DNA of 64,000 nt from NCBI RefSeq assembly GCF_000014745.1, contig NC_008347.1, positions 1 through 64,000 of the forward strand. The letters run 5' to 3'. Positions 48,694 to 57,667 of this stretch are shown in pieces. The translations under genes and the position numbers were made by a program. Every line of letters begins with the position of its first letter. The first letter of the stretch is position 1. The notes beneath the pieces were generated by a model. That model was not told the origin of the DNA. It saw only the letters and a program-made list of their open reading frames with translations, and ran no database searches. Source of the DNA: Maricaulis maris MCS10 (lineage in GTDB: Bacteria; Pseudomonadota; Alphaproteobacteria; Caulobacterales; Maricaulaceae).

Positions 48694-50604
48694 CTAGCGC
48701 GTACGCATCAGCATGGCGCCGAGCTCCGCCATGCGGTGCGCATCGGCCGGTGCCTGCGGGTCGGTGGCAGCGGCCAGCAGTTCGGCGGCGGCCGCCAGAG
48801 ACGCGGCATCAGTTTCGCCGGCATCCCAGCCCTCGATCGCTCTGCGCACGGTTGCCAGTCCCGTCTCATCGAGCGCGCCACTGCGGGCCAGCTGATCGAG
48901 ATAGGCGTGTGCGACGACAGGCTCATCCGGCCAGGTAATGTGAAGCTGGGTCTGGGTGTTGGCTTCGTCGAACCGGATTAACTCGGCCGCCGCGACTTCA
49001 TTGGCGGTCAGGTGACCGCTGGCGTGGAGCCGGAATACGTCCAGGCCACGCGCGATCTCCGGTGCCCAGACCCGGCCATTATGCCAGTAGGCCGCCCAAT
49101 AGCCGCCAACCCGCAAGGCATCGGGACCGAGCGGGCCACGATCGAAGAAGGCGATCTCGAACGGGTTCTCGCTATCGGTGAAGTCAATGATCGACAGACC
49201 GCCACTATACCAGCCCTGCACCATGATATCGCGCCCCGGAACGGGGATGAGCGAACCATTGTGGGCGACGCAGTTCTCGATGTCTGACTGTTCGCCGGGA
49301 ATCTTGAAATAGCCTCGCAACTCCATCTCGCCATCGACGATGTCGGCGATCAGATTGGCGCCCCAGTTTTCGGGGTCTTCAGCGCGACAACGAGCCCCCA
49401 GGCCACCGCCCCACTCGTCGGTGAACAGGACCTTGCTGGCGTCATTGGAGAAAGTGGCCGAGTGCCAATACGCCATGTTCGGGTCGGCAAGGTCGGAAAT
49501 CCGGCGCGGATTCACCGGGTCGGTGATGTCCAGAAGGATGCCATTGCCGCCGCAGGCGCCGCCGGCCAGGCCCATTTCCGGATAAACCGTGATGTCGTGA
49601 CAGGCCACGGTCGATGCCGCCGTCTGGCCCCCGTCTTCCAGGGCGCCTCCCGCCCACAAACCGGCGATTTCGCCGGTTTCATAATCGGTGAAAATGCGCG
49701 GTCGGCTGACGACCGCCGCCTGTTCGGGGGAATTCAGCGGGACTTCGATGACATCGATGGAATAGAGCGCGGTATCAGGATTTTCATCGGGCTCACCACC
49801 ACTGCAACCGGCGAGCTCGCTGTCGGGACGCGGACTGCTGGTGCCCTGAACGTAGATATAGGCGATGTCTTCATCGGTCGGGTGAGGCACAAGGGTATGC
49901 GTGTGTGATCCCCGACAAGTCTGGACAGCGGCGACCTGGCGTGGAGCGCCCAGATCACTGATGTCGAAGATCCGCACGCCGAGGAATCGCTCCGGGCTGG
50001 AATCGCCCTCGACACCGCCATTGCCACAATCAAGGCGACCGCGATTCTGCTCCGTCGAGAAGAAGACCAGATCGCCGTGTACGGAGACATCACCTTGTCC
50101 GCCGGGGCAGACGACTGACAGGATATGGGCGGGATCATCCGGGTTGGCGGCGTCATAGACATTGAAACCATGAAACCCGCCCATGATCACGCGGTCGCCG
50201 GTGAAGGCGAGGTCGGAGTTCGCAAATGAGAGCAGGCCCGGCCCGCTATCCTCTTCGTCGGCATCCTCCACGTCTGCAGGCCCGTCTGCAGGCATGTCTG
50301 CGGGCACGTCATCGGCATCGGCAGTCTCGCCGGTCCCTTCATCATCCGTGACTTCATCGCCCTCGGCTTCCGCCGGCAAACTGAGCGGGATCATCACCGT
50401 TTCGAGATCGAAGAAGCCATCCGGTGGCGGCACCGAGGCCGTCAGCTCGAGATTCCAGATCGCCGTACCGGCATCGAACAGACCGGGAGCAAGGCCTGCG
50501 CGGGATGGCGGGGTCTCGCTGCCTTGTTCAGCTGCAGGAGAACAGGCCGCCATCGCTGCGCCGAGCGCTGCCATCGAGACCATTGATCGGAGTGTCAGTT
50601 TCAT
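48694..50604 (-). CDS. LVIVD-repeat beta-propeller lipoprotein
   Basis: A 636-residue exported protein. ATG at 50604 after GAGGGGGG gives a lipoprotein signal with AAC (lipobox near residue 20). A low-complexity acidic insert (about 82-125, rich in D/E/A) precedes a propeller made of LVIVD-type blades: FHGFNVYDAANPDDPAHIL, GVRIFDISDLGAPRQVA, ILLDITDPVNPRRISD, LSIIDFTDSENPFEIA. At least nine cysteines, several in C-GG or CRG settings, could form disulfides or bind metal. Function unknown; probably surface or periplasmic. It is downstream of the DUF305 gene on the same strand, 26 bp apart. Confidence 0.88.
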   Translation of the reverse strand: MKLTLRSMVSMAALGAAMAACSPAAEQGSETPPSRAGLAPGLFDAGTAIWNLELTASVPPPDGFFDLETVMIPLSLPAEAEGDEVTDDEGTGETADADDVPADMPADGPADVEDADEEDSGPGLLSFANSDLAFTGDRVIMGGFHGFNVYDAANPDDPAHILSVVCPGGQGDVSVHGDLVFFSTEQNRGRLDCGNGGVEGDSSPERFLGVRIFDISDLGAPRQVAAVQTCRGSHTHTLVPHPTDEDIAYIYVQGTSSPRPDSELAGCSGGEPDENPDTALYSIDVIEVPLNSPEQAAVVSRPRIFTDYETGEIAGLWAGGALEDGGQTAASTVACHDITVYPEMGLAGGACGGNGILLDITDPVNPRRISDLADPNMAYWHSATFSNDASKVLFTDEWGGGLGARCRAEDPENWGANLIADIVDGEMELRGYFKIPGEQSDIENCVAHNGSLIPVPGRDIMVQGWYSGGLSIIDFTDSENPFEIAFFDRGPLGPDALRVGGYWAAYWHNGRVWAPEIARGLDVFRLHASGHLTANEVAAAELIRFDEANTQTQLHITWPDEPVVAHAYLDQLARSGALDETGLATVRRAIEGWDAGETDAASLAAAAELLAAATDPQAPADAHRMAELGAMLMRTR

Positions 50605-50630
50605 GAAAGCCCCCCTCGGACTTGCTGTGT

Positions 50631-51329
50631 TCAAAGGTCGGCGAGCAGTCCCCGCATACGGGATATCTCGGCTGCCTGGTCGGCGATCACCGCCGACAGA
50701 AATTCGGACAATTGCGGGTCCATGCCATTGCCAGACCCGGCCAGCAGGGCGGTCACCATGTTGATGGCGCCCTGGTGATGATGGATCATGCCGGTGAGAT
50801 AGAGGCTGTCGAAGTCTGTGCCGCGCGCTGCTTCGAGCTGCGCCATTTGCGCTGGCGACAACATGCCCGGCATCACTGGCGTGTCGGATGGGGCATCATG
50901 CGATGCGTGATTCATGCCCGAAGCCAGGGCGTGGGACCCATGTTCCGGCATGGACCCGGGCATGTCGGTATCGTGGGACATTCGGGTTGAAAGGCCACGG
51001 TGCTCCAACCAGGCCCGCATCATCTCGATTTCGGACGCCTGCGACCGGGCGATCCGCTCGCCCATCAAGGCGATCTCCGCGTTGGTCGTGCGGTCAGCGA
51101 TCAGCTCACCCATCGCCACGGCCTGGCCGTGATGGACAATCATGTGCTGCATGAAGCGGGCATCCGCCGCCGAATGTCCGGTCTGCGCCATCTCGATCGA
51201 CTGTTCGGGCGTCAGGGTCCGTGCTGCTCCACCCGGCGCACCGGGTTGGAAAATTGGCGGTGAGGCCAGCGCCAGCGGAGCGGCTGCCAGACCGAGGCCG
51301 ATCGCGAGAATCGTCACTGACTTGCACAT
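50631..51329 (-). CDS. DUF305 protein (ferritin-like/copper-associated), exported
   Basis: A 232-residue exported protein with a signal peptide (VTILAIGLGLAAAPLALA). It has the two DUF305 histidine-rich helices, HMIVHHGQAVAMGELIADRT and GMIHHHQGAINMVTALL, with a Met/His-rich middle (MSHDTDMPGSMPEHGSHALASGMNHASH). DUF305 proteins fold as four-helix bundles and are often tied to copper or other metal handling, which fits the Met/His content; that is inference. ATG at 51329, GGGGG upstream. It precedes the LVIVD gene in the same direction. Confidence 0.9.
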   Translation of the reverse strand: MCKSVTILAIGLGLAAAPLALASPPIFQPGAPGGAARTLTPEQSIEMAQTGHSAADARFMQHMIVHHGQAVAMGELIADRTTNAEIALMGERIARSQASEIEMMRAWLEHRGLSTRMSHDTDMPGSMPEHGSHALASGMNHASHDAPSDTPVMPGMLSPAQMAQLEAARGTDFDSLYLTGMIHHHQGAINMVTALLAGSGNGMDPQLSEFLSAVIADQAAEISRMRGLLADL

Positions 51330-51417
51330 GCGCGCCCCCAAGCACCCGTTTCGAGGCAGGAGTGAAGCACGCCGGAGCCGGTCGGGGAATAGCCCGCTTG
51401 ACGTGTGGCAGCCTGGG

Positions 51418-51897
51418 TCAGTCGGTGCCGGGCGACATTTGCGACTGCATGTAGCGCTCCTCGCCCACCTTGGCGATCAGACCGAGCTGGGTCTCGAGGA
51501 AGTCGATATGCTCTTCCTCGCTATCGAGAATGTCGGTGAATATCTTGCGAGTCACATAGTCGCCGACCTGTTCGCAATAGGCGATTGCGTCCTTGTAGAA
51601 AGGATGCGCCCGTTGTTCGACCTTGAGGTCGCACTCGAGACATTCCTTCAGGGTCTCGCCGATATAGATCTTGGCGATATCCTGGACATTGGGGAGGCCT
51701 TCCAGGAACAGGATGCGCTCGATCAGAATGTCGGAATGCTTCATCTCGTCGATGGATTCCTCGTATTCCAGCTTGGCGATCTTGGCGAAGCCCCAGTCCT
51801 TGAACATGCGCGCGTGCAGGAAATACTGGTTCACCGCAGCAAGCTCCAGCTTGAGCGCTCCGTTCAGCAATTCGATGACCTTGGCATCGCCCTTCAT
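51418..51897 (-). CDS. bfr: Bacterioferritin
   Basis: A 159-residue heme-containing ferritin that stores iron as a 24-mer. All residues of the dinuclear ferroxidase site are present at E. coli positions: E18, E51, H54, E94, E127, H130, and the heme ligand M52. ATG at 51897 with GGGAGAG upstream; a longer frame would add 14 residues not found in the family. It lies 98 bp downstream of bfd on the same strand. Confidence 0.97.
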   Translation of the reverse strand: MKGDAKVIELLNGALKLELAAVNQYFLHARMFKDWGFAKIAKLEYEESIDEMKHSDILIERILFLEGLPNVQDIAKIYIGETLKECLECDLKVEQRAHPFYKDAIAYCEQVGDYVTRKIFTDILDSEEEHIDFLETQLGLIAKVGEERYMQSQMSPGTD

Positions 51898-51995
51898 GAA
51901 ATCTCTCCCGTGCGCAGCATGAGCGGACAGCTTACGCAAAGCTGCGCGCAGGCCAAAGTACTATGTTTGCGAGTGAAAATGGGTATTGGTCGCGA

Positions 51996-52193
51996 CTATT
52001 CGGCCGCGGTCGCGAGATCGGCCGGACTGAAGCGATTGGCAGCGATCATGTCCGCCACATCCGGCAGGCAACGACCGCATTTCGGCTTGGCGTCACAACG
52101 TTTGAAGACGCAAGCTGCACCCTTGACCGACGGATCTGCCGCGGCGGCTTGAAGCTCGCGGTCGCGTAGCGCGTTGCAGATGCAGACAAACAT
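51996..52193 (-). CDS. bfd: Bacterioferritin-associated ferredoxin
   Basis: A 65-residue 2Fe-2S ferredoxin that reduces the heme of Bfr to release iron. The cluster ligands are C4, C6, C39 and C42 (VCICNAL and KPKCGRC), matching the E. coli spacing. It precedes bfr on the same strand, 98 bp apart, so it may be co-transcribed or have its own promoter for bfr. A sigma-70 promoter with an overlapping Fur-like site lies directly upstream. Confidence 0.95.
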   Translation of the reverse strand: MFVCICNALRDRELQAAAADPSVKGAACVFKRCDAKPKCGRCLPDVADMIAANRFSPADLATAAE

Positions 52194-52225
52194 GGCCGGA
52201 CACAGTTTCCCGATAACGTGAAACT

Positions 52226-52255
52226 ATTATTCCCGCGAATGCGAATGACTGTCAA
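52226..52255 (-). promoter_or_regulatory. bfd promoter with overlapping Fur-like site
   Basis: On the minus strand a perfect -35 TTGACA (52255-52250) is separated by 18 bp from a -10 AATAAT (52231-52226), about 33 bp before the bfd ATG. The spacer and -35 are covered by GCGAATGCGAATGACTGTC (52235-52253), which matches the E. coli Fur consensus at 12 of 19 positions. This suits derepression of bfd when iron is low. Confidence 0.55.
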
Positions 52256-52312
52256 CTGCATAGTTTATGTCGGGCGACACCGGCCGCCCGACATGTTGAA
52301 TCTCAGGCTGTT

Positions 52313-53104
52313 CTAATTCCCACGCATGATTGAGCCCAGTGGCCCCAGCACCGAGCCTTCGCCCTGACCGGATCCGGTTACCGGGACATTGGCCAGGATC
52401 CGACCGGCCAGGCGGGAGAAGGGCATGGACTGGATCCAGACCTTTCCTGGCCCGCGCAGGCGCGCAAAGAAAACGCCTTCGCCGCCGAAGATCATGGATT
52501 TGATATTGCCGGCGCGCTCAATCTCGAAATCAACGTCCGGCGTGTAGGCGACCACACACCCGGTATCGACATGGAGTTCCTCACCCGCGGCCAATTCGCG
52601 TTCGATCAGGGTGCCACCCGCATGGACGAAGACCCAGCCATCGCCCTCCAGGCGCTGCATGATGAATCCCTCACCACCAAACAGGCCCGTCATGATGCGT
52701 TTCTGTAATGCAATCCCGACCGAAACGCCTTTGGCGGCAGCCAGGAAGCTGTCTTTCTGGCAGATCAGCTCACCGCCGAGATCGGGCAGGTGGACAGGAA
52801 TGATGGTTCCCGGATAGGGCGCCGCGAACGCCACCTTGGCCTTGCCTTGTCCACCATGGGTGAACACGGTCATGAACAGGCTCTCGCCGGTGAGAAGGCG
52901 CTTGCCCGCGCCGGCCAGCGCGCCCCAGACACCCTGGTTCTTCTGCGACCCGTCGCCAAACACCGCTTCCATGGTGATGCTGGGCGCCTTGAACATCATG
53001 GCGCCCGCTTCGGACACCACGCTTTCGCCCGGATCGAGTTCGATCTCGACATACTGGATGTCTTCGCCACCAATCTCGTAGTCAATCTCGTCGGTCTGAC
53101 CCAT
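52313..53104 (-). CDS. AIM24/TIGR00266 family protein
   Basis: A 263-residue cytoplasmic protein of the AIM24 (mitochondrial biogenesis) family, which is widespread in bacteria without a proven function. Family-typical segments are ELDPGESVVSEAGAMMFK, SLFMTVFTHGGQGKAKVAFA, and GWVFVHAGGTLIERELAAGE, with a beta-solenoid-like fold. ATG start with GGGAGAG upstream. It is not clearly in an operon; the bfd promoter lies between it and bfd. Confidence 0.92.
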   Translation of the reverse strand: MGQTDEIDYEIGGEDIQYVEIELDPGESVVSEAGAMMFKAPSITMEAVFGDGSQKNQGVWGALAGAGKRLLTGESLFMTVFTHGGQGKAKVAFAAPYPGTIIPVHLPDLGGELICQKDSFLAAAKGVSVGIALQKRIMTGLFGGEGFIMQRLEGDGWVFVHAGGTLIERELAAGEELHVDTGCVVAYTPDVDFEIERAGNIKSMIFGGEGVFFARLRGPGKVWIQSMPFSRLAGRILANVPVTGSGQGEGSVLGPLGSIMRGN

Positions 53105-53204
53105 TGCGCTCTCCCTTTCGCCAATTGGAAGGGCGAAGGTAGTGGCGGTTCAGGCTGGAACAAGAAAAAAGCAAGCTTTGGCGTCAATTCGCATCCGACC
53201 TCAG

Positions 53205-53621
53205 TCAGATGGTCTGGATATCCGCCGATTCAGCTGCTTCACGCAGCATATGCGCGAGATGAGTCGGGATCTCGCCCTTCTTGCTTCGAAAGCTCGCATT
53301 CTTGTCCATCCGGGAAATGCTGTCCGGCAGGTGGTCGGCATCGATCGTCATGGAGCCCGACAGGATCATCAGCGGCGTATCGCCGGCGCAGGACTGTGCG
53401 GTTTCCAGCGTATCGGTCGGATGCACGGAATCAGGCAGGCGAAGATCGAGCAGGATGAGGTCATATTGACCGCGGGCCAGACAGCGCTTGGCATCCTTGA
53501 GCGTGCGCGCGACCTCAAAGGAGATGTCCAGATCGCCCGCTTCGCAAACCGCGTGCTGAACGAGCATCGCATCCGCGAAGTCGTCCTCGACATGCAAAAC
53601 GTGTAGTGGCTGGTTGTTCAT
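53205..53621 (-). CDS. Stand-alone response regulator receiver protein
   Basis: A 138-residue CheY-like receiver with no output domain. Acidic pocket E12-D13-D14, phospho-acceptor D59 (LILLDLRLPD), T/S88 (ILSGS) and K107 are present. The loop after D59 differs from CheY. It may relay or buffer phosphate; no histidine kinase gene is adjacent. GGGAGAG lies close upstream. It sits next to folD on the same strand with a 70-bp gap. Confidence 0.9.
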   Translation of the reverse strand: MNNQPLHVLHVEDDFADAMLVQHAVCEAGDLDISFEVARTLKDAKRCLARGQYDLILLDLRLPDSVHPTDTLETAQSCAGDTPLMILSGSMTIDADHLPDSISRMDKNASFRSKKGEIPTHLAHMLREAAESADIQTI

Positions 53622-53691
53622 GGAGCTCTCCCTGACTCATATTCTATGCAGGTTGCGTTATCGAACCGTTTACAAAATCGAGTAAGTCGGC

Positions 53692-54588
53692 TCAAAAGTC
53701 GGCCAAGGCCGGTTGTTTCGCTCTAAGTGCGGCAGCGATAACGGTATTTTTAAGCAACATGGCGATGGTCATGGGCCCGATGCCGCCGGGAACCGGCGTG
53801 ATCCAACCTGCATGGCCGACAATTTCATCGAAAGCCGCGTCGCCGACCAGGCGGGTCTTGCCTGCTCCGCGTTCTGGCGCATCGATGCGGTTGATTCCGA
53901 CATCAAGGACACAAGCCCCCGGTTTCACCCAATCGCCACGCACCATTTCCGGGCGACCTACGGCTGGCACCAGAATGTCGGCGGTGCGGCACAGGCTCGG
54001 CAGATCTGCGGTGCGGGAGTGGGCAATGGTGACGGTGGCGTTCTTCTCGAGAAACAACAGCGCAGCCGGTTTGCCAACAAGTATTGAACGCCCGATCACC
54101 ACGACGGATTTGCCGGACAGATCGCCCAGGGCACGCTCGGCCAGCAGGACGCAGCCCGCCGGGGTGCAGGGCCGCAGGCCCGGCTTGCCCAGGACCAACC
54201 GGCCGGCGCTCACCTCGGTCAGACCGTCGACATCCTTGTCCGGATCGATGCGACCGATGACGCGATTGGTGTCGATATGGCCCGGCAGGGGCATCTGGAC
54301 GAGAATGCCATCCACGCCGTCATCGGCATTCAGGCGTTCGACAATGGCGATGATCTCGGCCTCGGTCGCTTCCGCAGATTTGCGAATCTCTATGGAAGTC
54401 AGCCCGGCGGCCTCGGTGCGGCGAACCTTGTTGCGGACATAGACGTCGCTGGCCGGGTCCTCGCCCACAAGGACGACTGCCAGGCAGGGCGGCCGGCCAA
54501 GCGAGCTGGCGAGCTTGGCTCCGACTTCGCCAGCCCGGGCATCGATTTCGGCCGCGATGGCCTTGCCGTCAATCAGGTGTGCGCTCAT
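53692..54588 (-). CDS. folD: Methylenetetrahydrofolate dehydrogenase/cyclohydrolase
   Basis: A 298-residue bifunctional enzyme interconverting methylene- and formyl-tetrahydrofolate. Catalytic Y50 and K54 (YVRNK) match E. coli numbering, and the GRSILVGKP, DKDVDGLT and PVPGGIGPMTIAML blocks are present. ATG at 54588; the longer frame overlaps the DUF167 gene more heavily. It overlaps that gene by 20 bp and ends the yggT-DUF167-folD operon. Confidence 0.97.
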   Translation of the reverse strand: MSAHLIDGKAIAAEIDARAGEVGAKLASSLGRPPCLAVVLVGEDPASDVYVRNKVRRTEAAGLTSIEIRKSAEATEAEIIAIVERLNADDGVDGILVQMPLPGHIDTNRVIGRIDPDKDVDGLTEVSAGRLVLGKPGLRPCTPAGCVLLAERALGDLSGKSVVVIGRSILVGKPAALLFLEKNATVTIAHSRTADLPSLCRTADILVPAVGRPEMVRGDWVKPGACVLDVGINRIDAPERGAGKTRLVGDAAFDEIVGHAGWITPVPGGIGPMTIAMLLKNTVIAAALRAKQPALADF

Positions 54589-54895
54589 CCGCGAAGGCCT
54601 CCAGCTGGGCGACAATCCGGTCTTGCTCAGGCCCGTTGGCCGAGATGCGGACTGTCTTCATGCGCGATGTCGCGCCGCGTATCACATCGATGTCGCGCTT
54701 GGGAATACCCAATTGCCGAGCCAGCAGCGCAATCAGCGCCGCATTGGCCTTGCCCTTTTCCGGAATCGCGCGGACCCGGGCAACGAGGTAATGTCGTTCC
54801 GCGGCATCCGCTTGTGACCCGGCCAGACAGTCGCGAGAGGCGCCAGGGGCCAGTCTGACCTGAACCGCAATGGCGTCTGATGACACGGAAATCAT
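54569..54895 (-). CDS. yggU: DUF167 (YggU) family protein
   Basis: A 108-residue small protein of the YggU/DUF167 family, function unknown. The typical GKANAALIALLARQLGIPK core and VIRGATSRMKTVRI strand are visible. It lies between yggT (6-bp gap) and folD (overlap), an arrangement common in proteobacteria. Confidence 0.9.
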   Translation of the reverse strand: MISVSSDAIAVQVRLAPGASRDCLAGSQADAAERHYLVARVRAIPEKGKANAALIALLARQLGIPKRDIDVIRGATSRMKTVRISANGPEQDRIVAQLEAFADERTPD

Positions 54896-54901
54896 GGCCG
54901 A

Positions 54902-55201
54902 TCAGAAGATCCGCGCCAGCTCCACCAGCACGTAGCCCTGGACGAAACCGATCAACAAAAGCAGCACGATCGGTGAGAAATCCATTCCGCCAAGTGGCGG
55001 CAGGACGCGACGGATCGGCGCGAGCAGCGGTTCGGTGATCGCACTTGTCATCCGCCAAACCAGAGCCACGAACTGATTGCTGGTGTTCACCACGTTGAAG
55101 CTGATCAGCCAACTCAGAATGACGCCCGCCAGGACGACAAACCACAGCAAATTCAACAGCGGATGGATGATGTAGATGATCAGGCCGTCGATCGGGGACA
55201 T
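54902..55201 (-). CDS. YggT family inner-membrane protein
   Basis: A 99-residue protein with two membrane helices ([19 protein letters not shown] and [21 protein letters not shown]) flanking a conserved [27 protein letters not shown] loop. YggT proteins are linked to osmotic or cell-shape functions in some species. First gene of the yggT-yggU-folD operon; ATG with GGAAGG upstream. Confidence 0.93.
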   Translation of the reverse strand: MSPIDGLIIYIIHPLLNLLWFVVLAGVILSWLISFNVVNTSNQFVALVWRMTSAITEPLLAPIRRVLPPLGGMDFSPIVLLLLIGFVQGYVLVELARIF

Positions 55202-55320
55202 GGGCGTCCTTCCTCATGCTTGAGCGTTGCGTTTGCTTCTAGCCTGCAACCTGCATACGGGTCCAGACGCGGATGCTTGACAGCACAGTTCCGGAAAAGT
55301 ACCGATCGCCACATTGGTTC

Positions 55321-55396
<76 letters not shown>

Positions 55397-55572
55397 TTCT
55401 CGTGAACTCACAGCAGTCCACTTTGCGGACGCCCACGACAGGCCGACCGACGCGCCGTATTGCCGGAAGCCCTTGCAGGACCGACCCTGGATCGACCTGT
55501 AAAACCTTGGCATCGCGAGACTGTCGATCAAGAGCGCCATGGCCGACGGCGACCCAGTTAACGCTGCTCCCA

Positions 55573-55989
55573 TCACCCTACCGATTGCGGCATGGCGCCA
55601 GCGATGCGGGCCAGGTCTTCGACCAGTTTTCGGAATTCGTGCTGACGAGCCGGTTTCTGGACCGCCCCCACGACATTGCCGAATACCCGCGCCGGTCCCA
55701 GCATGTCACCGGTCTCGCTCATCACCATCACCGGGATGTCGCGTAGTGCCGGCGTGTCTTCCAGACCGCGCAGGAGCCAGATCCCATTGCCCTGCGCCAT
55801 GCACATATCAAGCAGGATGCACACCGGCAGCTTGGGCCGCTCACCAATGAGCCGGCACCGCAGCAGATCCAGGGCAGCCTCGCCGGATCGCACTGTCTCA
55901 AGCCGCACTGCGCCGGAATATCGGCGGAACGCCTGCTCAACCAATCCAATATCGTCTTCGCAATCCTCGACCAGCAATACGGACTTCAT
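55573..55989 (-). CDS. Stand-alone response regulator receiver protein
   Basis: A 138-residue receiver domain without output domain. E8-D9, phospho-acceptor D61 (CILLDMCM), S91 (VMSET) and K112-P113 form the canonical site. The inserted linker of basic and hydrophobic residues before D61 resembles bacteriophytochrome-associated Rcp1-type regulators. ATG at 55989 is preferred to a TTG at 56001. Divergent from the XRE gene; no kinase nearby. A second, unrelated-looking stand-alone receiver is at 53205. Confidence 0.9.
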   Translation of the reverse strand: MKSVLLVEDCEDDIGLVEQAFRRYSGAVRLETVRSGEAALDLLRCRLIGERPKLPVCILLDMCMAQGNGIWLLRGLEDTPALRDIPVMVMSETGDMLGPARVFGNVVGAVQKPARQHEFRKLVEDLARIAGAMPQSVG

Positions 55990-56217
55990 CGACACGCTCA
56001 ACCGCTAGACCAGGGAGCCGGGCATGCTGACCGACCGCCTGGGTTCCTCACCTGACACAGGATACGTTGCCCTGCGCCATTCCGCGGGACGCTGGCACAT
56101 CAGGCCAAAAAGGGCCTGTGTTCCAGCTCACACCAAGCTGGTTTTTTGCCTTGCCTCGGCGGGTTCGGCATTTACAGGTGATTTTTGGAGTGGATTTGCT
56201 GTCGGACGGGGGCGTTC

Positions 56218-56817
56218 TTGGATTGGGGCAAGGCCTTGCGTTCCTACCGGGCGCGGACAGGGGTCAATCAGCAAGACCTGGCCGCTCATCTGGGCATCAG
56301 CCAGCCGCAGGTATCGCGCATCGAGGCGGGCACTGTCCTGCCGAGACCGGATGTCGCGAGTGCGATCCGCGCCCTTATCCATAAACCCGGCAATCGCGGC
56401 CTGTTCGACGGCCTGATAACAACAATCCAGTTCAGCCCGCATGTGACCTGCCTGGTCCAGCCGGATGGTGACGACATCCGCTATGTGGCCCTGTCCCGGG
56501 GGTTTCGCGAACATCCGCATTTTCGGAGCATCGAGGTCGGGCAGCGGGTTCGCCAACAGGCCGGCCGCATCGATGAGGCGCTCATGCTTGCATCAATCGG
56601 TCGCGGGGCCTTCAACGGCAAGGTAACGGCAATCGATGCGGTCTGGACGGCCGAATTCGATCATCATGTGAGCCACTGGCAGGGGATACTGACGCCGGTC
56701 CGTTCAAGTGTGGGCGCCTGGTTCCTCCATTGCGCGATGAAGCCGCTTGCCGAACCGCAATACCTGGCGCTGATGGCAGACCGAAGCGAACCGATGGTCG
56801 TGCACACCATCAAATGA
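56218..56817 (+). CDS. XRE-type helix-turn-helix regulator with C-terminal sensor domain
   Basis: A 199-residue regulator. The likely start is the TTG at 56218, five bases after GGGGG (product begins MDWGKALRSYRARTG). Residues about 6-45 form an XRE/Cro helix-turn-helix (NQQDLAAHLGISQPQVSRIEAG). The remaining ~140 residues are an unrecognised sensor-like domain (FSPHVTCLVQPDGDDIRYVALS ... VWTAEFDHHVSHWQGIL), possibly PAS-like. An alternative TTG lies at 56185. The 228-bp gap to the divergent receiver gene holds no other gene. Confidence 0.75.
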   Translation: MDWGKALRSYRARTGVNQQDLAAHLGISQPQVSRIEAGTVLPRPDVASAIRALIHKPGNRGLFDGLITTIQFSPHVTCLVQPDGDDIRYVALSRGFREHPHFRSIEVGQRVRQQAGRIDEALMLASIGRGAFNGKVTAIDAVWTAEFDHHVSHWQGILTPVRSSVGAWFLHCAMKPLAEPQYLALMADRSEPMVVHTIK

Positions 56818-56894
56818 TTACCCGGTCGGAGTGACCAACAAGCAGAAGCGGCCACAGGAACGCTTCCTTTACCGCGAACCGTTACAGAGGGGGT

Positions 56895-57356
56895 ATGAAA
56901 CAGCTCGCCGCCTCCTTCTGCGCCCTGCTTGGCGCGTTGCTCGCCAGTCCTGGACTGGCTGCCGCCGCGTCAACCAGTGAGGCGCCCAGCCCGCCTGCAC
57001 AGGACGCGTCGGACGAAAACCGGCATCGGATGATCACATCGTCGGAAACCTATATGCCGTTGCCGCCGATGACCGCCACGGTCCAGGCCAATCATCGCGC
57101 ACAGGGCCTGTTGCAGATCGAGGCCGGGCTGGAAATTTCCGACAACCGGCTGCGTCGGCGGGTCGAAATGTACATGCCGCGGCTGCGTAATGCCTACCTG
57201 TCGGCCCTGACCATCTATACCGGCATGCACTACCGCTATGGCGAAGTCCCGGACGCTGACCGCATCGCGCAGATCCTGCAGGAAGCGACCGACATCACGC
57301 TGGGGCAGGAAGGTGCCGAACTCCTGATCGGGATGATCATCATCCACGGAGACTGA
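56895..57356 (+). CDS. Exported FliL-like protein
   Basis: A 153-residue protein with a signal peptide (MKQLAASFCALLGALLASPGLAAAA) and a mature domain whose pattern YMPLPPMTATVQAN, LQIEAGLEISDNRLRRRVEMYMPRLRNAYLSAL and GAELLIGMIII recalls FliL, the flagellar stator-associated protein, but without a membrane anchor. Alphaproteobacteria often carry such detached FliL-like proteins; no other flagellar gene is present here. The weak Gly-rich GGGGG precedes the ATG. Confidence 0.7.
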   Translation: MKQLAASFCALLGALLASPGLAAAASTSEAPSPPAQDASDENRHRMITSSETYMPLPPMTATVQANHRAQGLLQIEAGLEISDNRLRRRVEMYMPRLRNAYLSALTIYTGMHYRYGEVPDADRIAQILQEATDITLGQEGAELLIGMIIIHGD

Positions 57357-57362
57357 TGCGGC

Positions 57363-57644
57363 TCACCGGTCTGCAATCATATCCATGAAACCGGCCAGTT
57401 TGACATCCAGCTCGGTGACGCCATCCGCGTCGTGGGTCGCCAGGGTCACATCCACCTTGTTCCAGACATTGAACCATTCGGGATGATGGTCCAACGCCTC
57501 GGCCTTCACGGCCACGCGGCTCATGAAGCCCCAGGCCTCGTTGAAGTCACCGAACTCGAAGACCTTGCGGATCGCATCGCGGTCGTTCACGACCTGCCAA
57601 CCGGACAGGCGAAGGAGCGCCGCCTCTGCACCAATTCTTTCCAT
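57363..57644 (-). CDS. phhB: 4a-hydroxytetrahydrobiopterin dehydratase (PCD/DCoH)
   Basis: A 93-residue pterin-4a-carbinolamine dehydratase, which recycles the tetrahydropterin used by phenylalanine hydroxylase or similar enzymes. The family core [27 protein letters not shown] followed by [14 protein letters not shown] contains the catalytic histidines. It lies 23 bp downstream of bioB on the same strand, so it is probably co-transcribed; no hydroxylase gene is in view. Confidence 0.95.
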   Translation of the reverse strand: MERIGAEAALLRLSGWQVVNDRDAIRKVFEFGDFNEAWGFMSRVAVKAEALDHHPEWFNVWNKVDVTLATHDADGVTELDVKLAGFMDMIADR

Positions 57645-57667
57645 GACCAGCGCCCTCCCGTTCCGTT

